Shown: piece after piece, positions 1 through 9,935 of the stretch | How positions within the stretch are numbered: the first letter of the stretch is position 1 | How the letters are laid out: the number at the start of each line of letters is the position of its first letter | Source: DATAGF01 sp963835685 | GTDB taxonomy: Bacteria > Actinomycetota > Thermoleophilia > Miltoncostaeales > Miltoncostaeaceae | Length of the DNA: 64,000 bases | Direction: 5' to 3' | Assembly (NCBI GenBank): GCA_963835685.1 | Contig: CAWIGI010000004.1 | Coordinates: 186,001 to 250,000 of the forward strand | The notes under the pieces: model-generated | Databases searched by the model: none | Seen by the model: the letters and a program-made list of their open reading frames with translations, nothing else | What the model was told of the DNA's origin: nothing | Position numbers and translations under genes: made by a program

Positions 1-567
1 ATCGCCGGGCCCGGGGTCTACGGCGACGTGGTCGACGGCATCGCGGAGGCCGCCTCCAGCCTCGTCATGGGCAGCCCGGCCGACGAGGCCACCGAGCTCG
101 GGCCGCTGATCTCGGCCGACCAGCGCGAGCGCGTGGCCGGGTTCGTCGACCGCGCCGCCGGCGCCGGGGCGCGGGTCGTGACCGGCGGCGAGCCGGGCGA
201 CGGGCCGGGCTTCTACTACCGGCCGAGCGTCGTGGCGGACGTCGCCCAGGACTCCGAGATCGCCCAGCGGGAGGTCTTCGGGCCGGTGGTGACGGTCCAG
301 CGCTTCTCCGACGAGGACGAGGCGATCGCCTGGGCCAACGGCGTCAACTACGGCCTGTCGGCCTCGGTGTGGACCGGCGACGTCGGCCGCGCCCACCGCG
401 TCGCGAACGCCCTGCGGTTCGGCACGGTCTGGGTCAACGACCACGGCCCCCTCGTCGCCGAGATGCCCCACGGCGGCTTCAAGCAGTCCGGCATGGGCAA
501 GGACATGTCGGCCCACTCCCTGGAGCACTACACCGAGCTCAAGCACGTGATGATCAGCCTCGGCTGA
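1..567 (+). CDS. aldehyde dehydrogenase, C-terminal part (aminobutyraldehyde dehydrogenase-like)
   Basis: The frame is open from base 1, so the gene begins before the window and about 188 C-terminal residues are seen. The end of the catalytic domain and the oligomerisation segment are present: EVFGPVV (the conserved EIFGPV block), the YGLSASVWT stretch, the GTVWVND block and the tail EMPHGGFKQSGMGKDMS. NAD(P)-dependent aldehyde dehydrogenases oxidise aldehydes to acids in the cytosol. The EMPHGGFKQSG...GKDMS tail followed by LEHYTELKHVM is typical of gamma-aminobutyraldehyde dehydrogenases of putrescine breakdown, so that substrate is my best guess. The catalytic Cys lies upstream of the window and cannot be checked. 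No frameshift is seen. Confidence 0.88.
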   Translation: MAGPGVYGDVVDGIAEAASSLVMGSPADEATELGPLISADQRERVAGFVDRAAGAGARVVTGGEPGDGPGFYYRPSVVADVAQDSEIAQREVFGPVVTVQRFSDEDEAIAWANGVNYGLSASVWTGDVGRAHRVANALRFGTVWVNDHGPLVAEMPHGGFKQSGMGKDMSAHSLEHYTELKHVMISLG

Positions 568-647
568 GCGGCCGCGCAACGGCATGCAATAGCGGTTTCA
601 CCGGGTGGGGTGGCGCTCGCTCGTGTCATCGGTTACGTTCTCCGCCG

Positions 648-2976
648 ATGCCCGCCCTCGCCCGACGGACCCGGGTGGTTCTCGCCCTCGCGGCCTTCGT
701 CGCCGCGCTCGCGGCGTGGCAGGGGGTGGCCGCGGGCGCGGAGGTCACGGGGGCGACGCTCGAGGGCGCCGGCGTCGGCGACGTTACGAGCACCTCGAGT
801 CCGGGCGGCAGCGTCCTGCCCGCCACGGCGACGGTGAAGCTGGCCTTCGCCGAGAGCTGGAACAGGACGCAGGTGAACTTCCGTAACGTCGCCTCCGACG
901 TTGTCACGACCCGTTGCGTCAACACCGACAACTACTTCGGCGAAATGGGCGGCAGCACCCCGACGGTGAGCTTCAACGTGACGGCGCCCGGCCCGCCGGG
1001 CGACTACCACGTCACGTTCTTCGCACACAGCGGCAGCGACTGCACCGCCCAGCGTCCCGGGGGGGTTCACGCTCACTCAGGGGCTGAGCGTGACCGCACC
1101 GGCGGCGAACCCGGACCTGCCGGCGCGCTGCGGGGTCAAACGTGATGCTGATCCTCGACAGCTCCGGCTCGATCGGGGACAACGCCACGAACGTGACGAA
1201 CGCCGCGAGGGGATTCCTCACGGCGCTCGCGGGGACGGGCTCGCAGGTGGCGATCGTTGACTTCGACGCCACGGCGAGCAACCCCCTCGCGGTCCCGTAC
1301 ACGCTCGTCACCGCCGCCAGCATCGCCGAGACCGGCCTCTTCGGGACGTACCTCAACGTCGTATCAGCGCGGACGGCACGACGAACTGGGAGGACGCGTT
1401 CAAGCGCGCCGTCGAGGCCAACGCAAAGTCCGGAGGACCCGTCGCCGACCTGGTGATGTTCATCACCGACGGGGACCCCAACACGATCAACCAGGAGGAC
1501 GGGACCGGGACGACCCGTCTGACCCCCGACGGCAACGTCGAAGTCATGAGGCAGCTCGGTCACCCAGGCCGACCTGGTCAAGAAACCGGCCGTGTCCCCC
1601 CCAAGGACCCCAAGGATTTCGACAGCCACGTCTTCGCCCTCGGCGTCGGCGCCGCTGTGAGCAACCCAGCAGAGCGAAGCCCGCCTGACGGCGGTGTCGG
1701 GCACCCAGAAGTACCCCGGGGTGCACGTTCGGCAAGGCCGACTACACACTCGTGACCAACTTCGGCGACCTGGACGAGCGCGCTGAAGGAGTTCGCCACC
1801 CAGATGTGCAAGGGATCGGTGACGATCACGAAGCTGGTGGACGAGGGCGACGGAAAGCCCGTTCGCGACCAGGGCTGGACCTTCAGCGGCAACGTCGAGA
1901 CCACGAAGGCCACGAAGGACAGCTACAAGTGGGTCGCTCCGGCGCCGCCGCCCGATACGGGTGAGGTGGAGGCGACCACCGACAAGGACGGCATCGCCGC
2001 CTTCCAGTGGAAGCCAACCGACCCCACGGCGAAAAGCACGTTCACGGCCTCTGAGCAGGTCAACCCCGGCTACGAGTTCGTGAGCTCCGAGCTGCAAGGT
2101 CTTCAACCTCGGCGTGGCGACGCGCAGGACCACCGCAGCAGGACCACACCCGGGCCGATCGAGACCGGCGAGATCGGCCCCAACCAGTACGCCAAGTGCG
2201 TGGTGGTCAACCAGATCCTGCCGGGAACGATCGAGATCGAGAAGCAGGCCACGCCCACCGGCTCTCAGGCCTTCGCCTTCACCGGCACGGGGCCGCTGGG
2301 CTCCTTCTCGCTCGTCGACAAGGGCACGGGCGGATCGTCCTCGCGCACCTTCACCGGGCTCGCGCCGGGCAACTACAGCGTGACCGAGTCCGTCCCGGCC
2401 AACTGGTCGCTGACGGGCGCGACCTGCAGCACCCCGGCCGGAACGGTCGCCGGCGCGACGGCGACGATCGCCGTCAGTGGCGGGAGCTCGACGGTTTGCA
2501 CCTTCCGCAACACGCGCAACGACACGCCGCCGCCGCCCGACCCCACGGTCCCTCCGGCACCTCCGGCACCTCCGCCGTCCACTCAGCTCGAGGTCGAGAA
2601 GACGCTGTCCCCGACGGCCCGCGCCGCGCAACGCATCTTCTTCTCGCTGACCGTCACCAACGTGGGCCCGATCCCGGCGGAGAACGTCCAACTGCGTGAC
2701 GTCCCACCCGGCTCGGTCGTGCTCCGCCGCGGCAGTCTCCGGAGCACGTCCAAGGCACAGGTGGCGGGCGGCAGCGCGACCTGGAACATCGGGACGCTGG
2801 CGCCGGGAGCGAGCCGCACGGTCAGCGGCTCGGTGCTCCTCGCCAGCGCCACCCCCGGCAAGAAGCGGAACTGGGTCTTCGCGAGCGCGACCAACGCCGA
2901 AACGGTCACCGCTTCCGCCGACACGCGGGTGCGCTTCATCGCCCAGCGCAGGGTCATCCCGCCGGTCACCGGGTAG
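648..2976 (+). pseudogene. secreted vWA / SpaA-like / DUF11 surface protein, copy 1, multiply frameshifted
   Basis: Start ATG at 648 gives an N-terminal signal-like helix (about residues 1-28). Read across frames, the order is: an N-terminal beta domain; a von Willebrand factor A domain with MIDAS motif DSSGS near 1158 and ITDGDPN near 1465; prealbumin/SpaA-like domains (GTIEIEKQATPTG near 2225, APGNYSVTE near 2370, CTFRNTRND near 2500); a Pro-rich linker; and a DUF11 repeat (FFSLTVTNVGP near 2640). Frame changes are visible near 1064 (a run of seven G), 1362, 1553, 1600, 1675, 1740 and 1783, and again near 2095. From about 2160 to the stop the frame is clean. A sortase motif or membrane anchor is not seen at the end (PPVTG then stop). 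Known family role: cell-surface adhesin or matrix protein. Either a decayed gene or a badly assembled one. Confidence 0.7.
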
Positions 2977-3079
2977 GCGCGCGGTCAACCCTCGGCTGCC
3001 GGCCGCCCCAGGAGCCTGAAACGGCCGTTTCGCCGGCGAAGGTGGCCAACGCTCGTGGCGTCGGTCACGTTCTCCCCTG

Positions 3080-5226
3080 ATGCCCAGGGCCTCCGCCGGA
3101 TCCGGGCGGTGATCGCGATCGCGGCCCACGCGCGGCTTCGCGGCATGGCAGGGCCTAGCCGCGGGCGCGACGATCGACGACACGAAGCTCGACGGGACGA
3201 CGAGCACCTCGAGCCCGCCCGCCGGCGTCCTGCTCGCCTCCGTGACGGCGACGCCCGGCCCGGCGAAAGCTGGAGAACGACGAGGGTGGTCTTCGGGAGC
3301 CAGAGCCACTGCTTCAACACCCCCAACAACCCCCCACGCGACTCCCCCAACGTCCAATTCCGGAGACCTTCTTCGTGACCGTGCCGGGTGCGCCAGGCGA
3401 TGAGCGCCACGTTCATCGTCGACGCCTCCTCCTCCTGCAGCGATCCCTCCGAACCGCTCGCCGAAGTGACCGTCTCCAACGGGTTGCGCGTGACCCCGCC
3501 CGCACCAACCCGAGGCTGCCGGCGCGCTGCGGGATGGACGTGATGCTGGTCCTCGTCAGCCCGGCACGTCGGCGGGGACGGCGCCGCGGTGGTGCGAGGC
3601 CAAGGGGTTCCTTGCGGTCGGCACGGGACGGAGGTCGATCATGGCTCGACGCGAGCGGCCGCAGACGGTGCCCTTCACCCCTGTGAACGCCCCGGATCGC
3701 TGGCGTCTTCAAGACATATCTCGACTCGTACCACGCGGGTGGCACCACGAACTGGAGGCGGCGTTCCAGCGGGTCAGGGAGGCCAACGCCAAGCCCGGAG
3801 GGCCCGTCGCCGACCTGGTCATGTTCATCACCGACGGCGACCCCAACACATACAACACTCCCTTGGGAGAGAGGGTTCTGACCCCCGACGGCAACGTCAC
3901 CGTCATGCGGGTGCGGTTAACCAGGCCGACCTGTCAAGGAGAAGGGCGCACGCCTCGCCCTCGGCGTCGGCGCTGCCGTGACGGATACCGAGAGCCAGGA
4001 GCGCCTCACGGCGGTGTCGGGGACCAAGAAGTTCCCGCAGACGGGCTTCGGGCAGGCCGACTACGGCGTTGTGAACAACATCGCCGAACTGCCGGCTGCG
4101 CTGAGGGAATCGCCACCGGGATGTGCAAGGGGTCGGTGACGGTCGCCAAGCTGGTCAACGAGGGCGACGGCGTCTTCCGGCCCGACCCGGGCTGGGCCTT
4201 CCGCGCCGGCGTCACGACCTCGAAGGGCGGCTACAGGTGGATCTCCCCGGGGCCGCCGACCCGGAGGGCCAGCGGACGGGGATCACCGACAAGGACGGCG
4301 TCGCAGGCTTCCAGTGGAGGCCGGGTGACCCCACGGTGAGCAGCACGGTCAGGCTCGATGAGGTGGTCAAAGACGGATACGTGGGCGTCGACGAAATGCG
4401 AGATCCGCGGCCTGCGCGGAGTGCGCCGGAGGACCCGGGCGATGCCCCGGGGCCGGTCGGGACCTTCACCCTCGAACCCAACGAGCACGTCAAGTGCACG
4501 TGCGCCACCGGATCCTGCCGGGCACGATCGAGATCGAGAAGCAGGCCACGCCGACCAGCCCAGGCGTTCGGGTTCACGGGCACGGGGCCCTTCCGGTCCG
4601 TGCTCGCTCGTGGACACCGGCAAGGGCGGATCGTCCTGCGCACATCACCGCGCTCGCTCTCGGCGCCTACAGCGTGACCGGGCCGTCCCGGCGAACTGGT
4701 CGCTGACGGGCGCGACGTGCAGCACCCCGGCCGGAACGGTCGCCGGTGCGACGGCGACGACACCAACAGCCTGCGGACCTCGACGGTCTGCACCTTCCGC
4801 GACAACCGGAACGACACGCCGCCGGCGCCGCCGGGGCCGCCGTCCAGGACTCAGTCCGCGTCGTCAAGACGGCTCCGCGGTCGCCTGGTGGGCGAAGGGT
4901 GGCGTTCGAGCTGACCGTGACCAACGTGGGGTCGGTCGCCGCGCAGGACGTGACCATGGCCGACGTGCCGCCGGCCGCCCTACGTGGCGGGCTCCAATCC
5001 ACGGGGGCGCCGGGCCCGGGTGGCCCGCGGGAACGCCTAGTGGAACCTGGGGACGCTGGCCCCGGGAGCGAAGCGCACCGTCGCGGAACGTCCGTGTCAG
5101 GCCGGGAGCCCGGGGCTCAAGCGCAACCTGGTCCTGGCGAGCGCCGTGAACGCCGACCTCGCGCGGGACAACGCCGACACGCGGGTCCTCGCCCAGCGCA
5201 GGGTCATCCCGCCGGTCACCGGGTAG
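3080..5226 (+). pseudogene. secreted vWA / SpaA-like / DUF11 surface protein, copy 2, degenerate
   Basis: A tandem paralogue of the gene just upstream. The sequence before the ATG (GTCGGTCACGTTCTCC) matches that before copy 1, and the last 12 codons (AQRRVIPPVTG and stop) are the same, so the duplication took in the whole gene and its leader. The same blocks recur: vWA residues VADLVMFITDGDPN near 3810, MCKGSVTVAKLVNEGDG near 4120, GTIEIEKQATPT near 4515, NWSLTGATCSTPAGT near 4695, ELTVTNVGS near 4908. At the first vWA strand the DxSxS MIDAS is gone (VLVSPARR) and a stretch present in copy 1 is missing, so this copy is a better case for true decay. Ten or more frame changes would be needed to read it through. 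Confidence 0.65.
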
Positions 5227-5256
5227 CGCCGGATCGCAGGCCCCGGGGGGCCGGGG

Positions 5257-5268
5257 TATCCTTGTGCC
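5257..5268 (+). promoter_or_regulatory. candidate -10 box of a leaderless clpS transcript
   Basis: TATCCT at 5257-5262 lies 6 bases before the GTG start of clpS, so a start point 6-8 bases downstream would fall on the start codon. No clear -35 hexamer is seen, and there is no Shine-Dalgarno sequence in front of the GTG. Confidence 0.4.
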
Positions 5269-5572
5269 GTGGGCACCGAGGCCCCCGTCAAGCCGGTCAC
5301 CGAGCGCACCGGACCCGAGAGCGGGCACGGCGAGCCCTGCCACGTGATCGTCCTCAACGACGACCACAACACGCTTCGATCACGTGGCGCGCACCCTCGC
5401 GCGCTTCATTCCCGGGATCGACTTCGAGAAGGGGATGGCGCTGGCGCACAAGATCCACTCCGCCGGCGAGGCGCTGGTCTGGAGCGGCCCGCGCGAACAG
5501 GCCGAGCTCTACTGGGAGCAGCTCAAGGACGCCGGCCTGACACATGGCGCCCCTCGCTTGACCCGACGGTGA
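5269..5572 (+). CDS. clpS: ATP-dependent Clp protease adaptor ClpS (one-base frameshift)
   Basis: About 100 residues, the usual ClpS size. ClpS binds N-degron substrates and hands them to the ClpAP/ClpCP unfoldase. The N-terminal half (VIVLNDDHNT, the substrate-pocket strand) is read in the frame of the GTG at 5269. The rest (FDHVARTLARFIPGIDFEKG, then ALAHKIHSAGEALVWSG) is in the next frame. One extra C near 5370 explains the break, and removing it gives NDDHNTFDHV, the normal motif. The stop TGA overlaps the GTG of the next gene as GTGA, pointing to translational coupling with a thiamine-diphosphate enzyme. The gene is otherwise well conserved, so an assembly error is more likely than a pseudogene. 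Confidence 0.82.
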
Positions 5573-7260
5573 GCGCGGCGAACGGGGCCGACTGGCTGCT
5601 CGCGGCCCTGGCCGAGCAGGGGATCCCGGTGCTGTTCGGCAACCCCGGCTCCACCGAGCTGCCGCTGACCGACGCGCTCGGCCGCCAGGACCGCGTGCGG
5701 TACGTGCTCGCCCTCCACGAGGCGGCCGCCGTGGGGATGGCCGACGGCTACGCCCAGGCGACGGGCGGGCCCGCGGCCGTGAACGTGCACGTCCAGCCGG
5801 GCCTGGCGAACGCGATGTCCGGGATCCTCAACGCCGCGCGCTGCCGGGTGCCGCTGATCGTGACCGTCGGCCAGCAGGAGCAGTCCCTGCTGCCCGGCGA
5901 TCCCTTCCTGGGGGGCGACGTCGTCGGCATGGCGCGGCCGCTCGCGAAGGGCGCGTGGGAGGTGCGCCGGCCCGAGGAGCTGCCGCGGCTGACGACCGAG
6001 GCGATCGCGACCGCGCTGGCGCCGCCGCGCGGCCCCGTCGTGCTGAGCCTGCCGGTGGACGTCCAGCTCGGGCCCGCGCCGGCGCCGCACGCGCGCGTCG
6101 CGCCCCCGCCGCCGACGGCTCCTGACGCCGCGGCCCTCGACCGCGGAGCCGCCCTGCTCGCCGCCGCGCGCGCGCCCGCCGTGCTGGCCGGCGACGCGGT
6201 GGCCCACGCGGGCGCGGGAGCGGCGCTCGCGGCGCTCGCCGAGCGCCTCGGCGCGCCGATCCGCGGCGAGCCCCTCCCGGCGACGGTCCCGCTGCCCACC
6301 GACCACCCGCTCTGGCGTGGGCCGCTGCCCCCGTTCGCGGCCGAGATCGGGCCGCTGCTCGCCGGCCACGACGTCGTCCTCGCCGTGGGGATGCCCGTGT
6401 TCCGCCTCTTCGGCCCGGGGCCGGGCGAGGCCCTGCCGCCCGAGGTCGCGCTCGTCCACCTGGAGGCCGACCCGCGCGAGGTCGGCAAGGTCCACGCCCC
6501 CGCCGTCGGCCTCGTCGGGGACCCCGGGCTGGGCCTGCTGGGGTTGCTCGACCGGCTCGGCCCGCCGCCGCCCGAGGCCGTCGCCCGCCGGGCCGCGAGG
6601 AGGCCGCCGCGGCGGCCGATGCCCGCCGCCTCGCCCGCGCCCGCGTCGTCCGCGCCGCGGCCGGGGAGCGGGTGAGCCCCTCCGCGTTCGCCCAGGCCGT
6701 CGCCGCCGCGGCCGGCCCGCGCGATCTCGTCGTCGAGGAGGCGCTCACCTCGGCCCGGGCGCTGCGGTCGGTGATCTCGCCGCCGCACGCCGGCGACGTG
6801 GCTCGCCCACCGCGGGAGCGCCCTCGGCTGGGGCCTCCCCGCGGCCGTCGGCGCCAAGCTCGCCGATCCCGGCCGGCGCGTCATGGCCCTGCAGGGCGAC
6901 GGCGGCCTCCTGTTCGGCGCCCAGGCGCTGTGGACGGCCGCCCACGAGGGGCTCGGCCTCGCCCTCGCCGTCGCCGACAACGGCGGGTACGAGATCCTCC
7001 GCGCCGGCCTCGAGGGCCTCACCGGCCGGCCGGAGGGCGCCTGGCCGGGGCTCGCGCTGACGGACCCGCCCCTCGGCCTCGAGGAGATCTGCCGGGGCTA
7101 CGGCGCCTCGGCGGCCAGGGTCGAGCGGCGGGCCGACCTGCCCGATGCCTTCGCCGACCTCTGGCGCCGGGCGGCCGGCGGCCCGGCGGCGCTCGTGGTG
7201 GGCGTCGAGGGGCGCACGCCCCCCGTCGGCTACCCGCTCAGCCCGACCGCGGAGGGGTGA
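5569..7260 (+). CDS. thiamine-diphosphate-dependent decarboxylase, benzoylformate decarboxylase-like (two frameshifts)
   Basis: Starts at GTG 5569, overlapping the clpS stop. The PYR domain opens with NPGSTELPLTDAL, then the cofactor Glu in ALHEAAAVGMADGYAQ and the His in VNVHVQPG. This pattern, with LIVTVGQQ, is closest to benzoylformate decarboxylases. A central sugar-transhydrogenase-like domain follows (LAVGMPVFRLFGPGP), then the PP domain with the TPP motif starting ALQGDGG and ending VADNGGYE near 6980. The frame moves near 6595-6660 and again near 6800; across both breaks the protein reads sensibly. Length (about 560 residues) is right for the family. Oxalyl-CoA decarboxylase- or acetolactate synthase-like function is possible, and the substrate cannot be read from the sequence. 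The 3' end overlaps the convergent capA-like gene by 23 bases. Confidence 0.78.
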
Positions 7261-8422
7261 TCACGCCGCCCGCGCCGATGCGCGGGGCCCGCGCGCCGAA
7301 GTCCTGCTGCGACAGGTCGCGCACCATGGAGATCGCGTTGCCGCCCGGCGCCGGGGTGCCGGCGCCGACCAGCTGGGTGGGGTGGATGCGCCCGCGGCGC
7401 AGGCGGCCGTCGGGCTCCAGCGTGACCTTGAGCACCATGCTGGTCGCCGTCACCGGGCTCAGCCCGAAGACCTCGTAGCCGCCGAAGTTGCCGAGGCTGT
7501 AGGCGATCAGCCGGCCCTTGTAGACCTCCATGCCGCGCAGGACGTGCGGCCCGTGCCCGATCACGAGGTCGGCGCCGGCGTCGACGACCGCCTTGGAGAA
7601 GGCCCGCAGATCGCCGCGGTTCTCGCCGAAGAAGTACTCGGCGCCCCGCGGGACGTGGGTCTTGTCGCTCCCCTCCGCCCCGCCGTGGAAGGTGACGATC
7701 ACGATCTCGGCCTTCCGCGCCGCCTCCCGCACCCGCCGGCGCGCCTGCGGGATGTCCAGCAGCGGGTCCGCGTACTCGTACGAGGTGAACCCGAGGATCG
7801 CCACGCGCTGGCCGCCGGCCTTCTGCACGGCGACGGTGCCCTTGCGGCCCGTGCTGCGCAGCCCGACGCGCGACAGCGCCGCGACGGTCTCGCGCAGGGC
7901 CGAGGGGCCGAAGTCGTTGGCGTGGTTGTTCGCCAGGTTCATCACGGTGAACCCGGCGTCCTTGATGTGGCGGGCGTAGGACGGCGGCGTGCGGAACGCG
8001 AAGCAGTTGGGGCTGCCGGAGCCGCACTTCGAGACGCCGCCGGTGGCGAGGGTGCCCTCCAGGTTCCCGAGCACGACGTCGCCGGCCAGGAGGTCGTCGA
8101 CCTCGGCGAAGAACGAGGCGCCGCCGTCGGGCGGCAGGCCGTAGGGCAGGCTGCCCATGACCGTGTCGCCGACCGCCGTCACCCGGACCGGCTCGGCGTC
8201 GGCGACCGGGGGGGCGGGAGGCGTCGCGGCGGCCCCCTGCGCACCCTGGGCGCCGGCGTCGCCCGCCTCGGCGTCATCGGACGAGCCCGCGCGCATCATC
8301 GCCGTCGTGACGACCGCGACGACCATCAGCGCGAGCAGGGCGAGCACGGCCTGGCGCCGGCGGCGCAGGCGCCGCCGCGTTTCCTCGCGCCGGCGGATCC
8401 GGTGGTCGTCCGCGGTCTCCAC
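7238..8422 (-). CDS. CapA family protein (poly-gamma-glutamate synthesis / metallophosphatase fold)
   Basis: 394 residues from a GTG start. A positively charged N-terminus is followed by one membrane helix (about residues 24-45), then a low-complexity linker and a CapA domain: AVGDTVMG, VLGNLEGTL, MNLANNHANDFG, VIVTFHGGAE, DLVIGHGPHVLRG and AYSLGNFGG. These are the metal-site motifs of the calcineurin-like CapA/PgsA group, found in polyglutamate capsule loci and also as stand-alone envelope proteins. No capB or capC genes are near, so a capsule role is uncertain. It is divergent from the molybdopterin gene, with about 65 bases between the starts. Confidence 0.85.
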   Translation of the reverse strand: METADDHRIRRREETRRRLRRRRQAVLALLALMVVAVVTTAMMRAGSSDDAEAGDAGAQGAQGAAATPPAPPVADAEPVRVTAVGDTVMGSLPYGLPPDGGASFFAEVDDLLAGDVVLGNLEGTLATGGVSKCGSGSPNCFAFRTPPSYARHIKDAGFTVMNLANNHANDFGPSALRETVAALSRVGLRSTGRKGTVAVQKAGGQRVAILGFTSYEYADPLLDIPQARRRVREAARKAEIVIVTFHGGAEGSDKTHVPRGAEYFFGENRGDLRAFSKAVVDAGADLVIGHGPHVLRGMEVYKGRLIAYSLGNFGGYEVFGLSPVTATSMVLKVTLEPDGRLRRGRIHPTQLVGAGTPAPGGNAISMVRDLSQQDFGARAPRIGAGGVITPPRSG

Positions 8423-8429
8423 CGCTGCG

Positions 8430-8480
8430 ATATTAAACGCGGCCCTCCCGGTCCCTGCCTCCGCATGGGTCCCCTACCCT
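8430..8480. promoter_or_regulatory. divergent leaderless promoters for the CapA and molybdopterin genes
   Basis: On the minus strand TAATAT (8435-8430) ends 7 bases before the capA GTG. On the plus strand TACCCT (8475-8480) ends 7 bases before the GTG at 8488. This spacing places both transcription starts at or next to the start codons. The -35 regions are not clear. Confidence 0.45.
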
Positions 8481-8487
8481 GGGAGAA

Positions 8488-9520
8488 GTGAGGCACCCGT
8501 GGGCCAACCTGGCGCTGCTGGGCCTGGTGGCCGTCCAGGTCGGAAGCGGCCTCGCCTCCCTGCTCGCCCCGCCGGCGGGCGTGCGCGTCGCGATCTGGAT
8601 CCACGCGATCGGCGCCTACGCGATCCTGGTCGTCCTCTTCTCCAAGGCGGCCGTCGTGTGGGACGCCGTGCGGCGCCGCCCCGGCCTCGGCGCCGCCCGG
8701 GCGGCGCTGGCCGCGATGGTCCTCCTGCTGGCGGCGGTGCTGACGACCGGCCTGGTCTGGATCGTCGGCGGCCGCTACGTCCTGCTCGGGATCAGCGGGA
8801 TCAACCTGCACGCCTACCTCGCGCTGGTCCTCGCGGCGCTGGTCGGCTGGCACGCCCTCGACCGCCGCTGGGTGGCGCGCGTCCCGCGCGCAGCCGACCG
8901 GGCGGCGCTGCTCCGGATGGCCGCGGTCGCCGTGGCCGGGCCTCGCCGTCTGGCAGGTCGAGCGGACGGCCCAGGCCCTCCTCGGCACGCCCGGCAGCCG
9001 CCGCCGCTACACGGGCTCCTACGAGGCCGGGAGCCTCGGCGGCCGCTTCCCGGTGACGAGCTGGCTGAACGACGACCCGCCCGCGATCGATCTCGAGGGT
9101 TGGCGGCTGGTCGTCGAGGGGGCGGTCGATCGCCCCGTGGCGCTCCGGCTTGCGGAGCTTCGCGCCCTGCCGCAGGAGTCCGAGGAGGCGACCCTCGACT
9201 GCACCGGCGGCTGGTACACGCGCCAGACCTGGGCCGGCGTGCGCCTGGAGCGGGTGCTCGCCCTGGCGGGGGTGCGCGCCGGCGCGAGCAGCGTCGAGGT
9301 GCACTCGGCCACCGGCTACCGGCGCCGCTTCGACCTCGACCACGCCGCCGGGCTGCTGCTGGCGACCGCGGTCGCCGGCCGGCCGCTCAGCCGCGGCCAC
9401 GGGGCGCCCGCGAGGCTCGTGGTGCCGGGCCACCGGGGCTTCGCGTGGGTCAAGTGGGTGACGAGGATCGAGGTGCTGCGCTCCAGCCACCTGCTGCAGC
9501 CACCCCTGCCGCTCAGCTGA
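8488..9520 (+). CDS. membrane-anchored molybdopterin-dependent oxidoreductase (sulfite oxidase fold; one frameshift)
   Basis: The N-terminal third has about four hydrophobic helices (for example LALLGLVAVQVGSGL and YLALVLAALVGWH), like the membrane part of bacterial oxidoreductases that receive electrons from b-type haem. The soluble part is an oxidoreductase molybdopterin-binding domain: PVTSWLNDDPP, DLEGWRLVVEGAVDRP, then DCTGGWYTRQTWAGVRL with the Cys that ligates Mo, then VVPGHRGFAWVKWV. The frame changes near 8940, between the helices and the Mo domain, and a single base restores it. The electron donor or acceptor and the substrate are unknown. The 3' end overlaps the convergent arsR gene by 8 bases. 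Confidence 0.8.
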
Positions 9521-9818
9521 CCGGCGCCCCCGCCTTCGCGGCGTGCAGGACGGCGTCGAGCAGGCCGGGGTAACGCTCCTCGAGCTCCGCCCTGCGCAGC
9601 CAGGTGTACTTGCGCGTCCCCTCCTCGCGCTCGGCGGTGATGCCCGCGTTGCGGAGGGTCTTGAGGTGGTGGCTCGCGGTCAACTTGGTCACCTCGAGCT
9701 CGATCTTGCCGCACGGCAGGCCGGAGCTCTCGTCGCAGCCGGCGAGCTGGCGCACGATCTCCAGCCGCACCGGATCGGAGAGCGCCTGCAGCACGGTGAC
9801 AAGATCCGGCGGTTGCAT
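9513..9818 (-). CDS. ArsR-family helix-turn-helix repressor
   Basis: About 101 residues from ATG 9818 (MQPPDLVTVLQALSDPVRLE); a TTG at 9863 in the same frame would add 15 residues but lies in the putative operator. The winged helix is clear: SDPVRLEIVRQL, then a recognition helix in TASHHLKTLRNAGI and a wing EREEGTRKYTWLRR. Cys residues at CDESSGLPC could sense a metal or thiol, though this is speculation. It is divergent from the DHA2 exporter, so it most likely represses that gene and itself. Confidence 0.85.
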   Translation of the reverse strand: MQPPDLVTVLQALSDPVRLEIVRQLAGCDESSGLPCGKIELEVTKLTASHHLKTLRNAGITAEREEGTRKYTWLRRAELEERYPGLLDAVLHAAKAGAPVS

Positions 9819-9821
9819 CGT

Positions 9822-9863
9822 TTGACCTTCGTCGAACAAACAAGTACGGTGCACGTCGAACAA
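9822..9863 (+). promoter_or_regulatory. promoter of the DHA2 exporter with a direct-repeat operator
   Basis: TTGACC (9822-9827), 17 bases, then TACGGT (9845-9850) is a good housekeeping promoter reading toward the exporter at 9936. The 10-mer CGTCGAACAA occurs at 9830-9839 and again at 9854-9863, on both sides of the -10 box, with a 24-base period. That is a plausible binding site for the divergent ArsR protein. Confidence 0.5.
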
Positions 9864-9935
9864 TAGAGGATCGCACCGGCGGCCGCCATCGCTCCTCGGT
9901 TCCGCAGACCCATCTGACGCAAGGGAGCACCGCTC

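Noticed and set aside
626..3357. Long minus-strand frame (781 codons) antisense to the surface protein genes
   Set aside because: Typical high-GC shadow frame: Arg/Gly-rich, no domain, and opposite a region with clear vWA/SpaA motifs.
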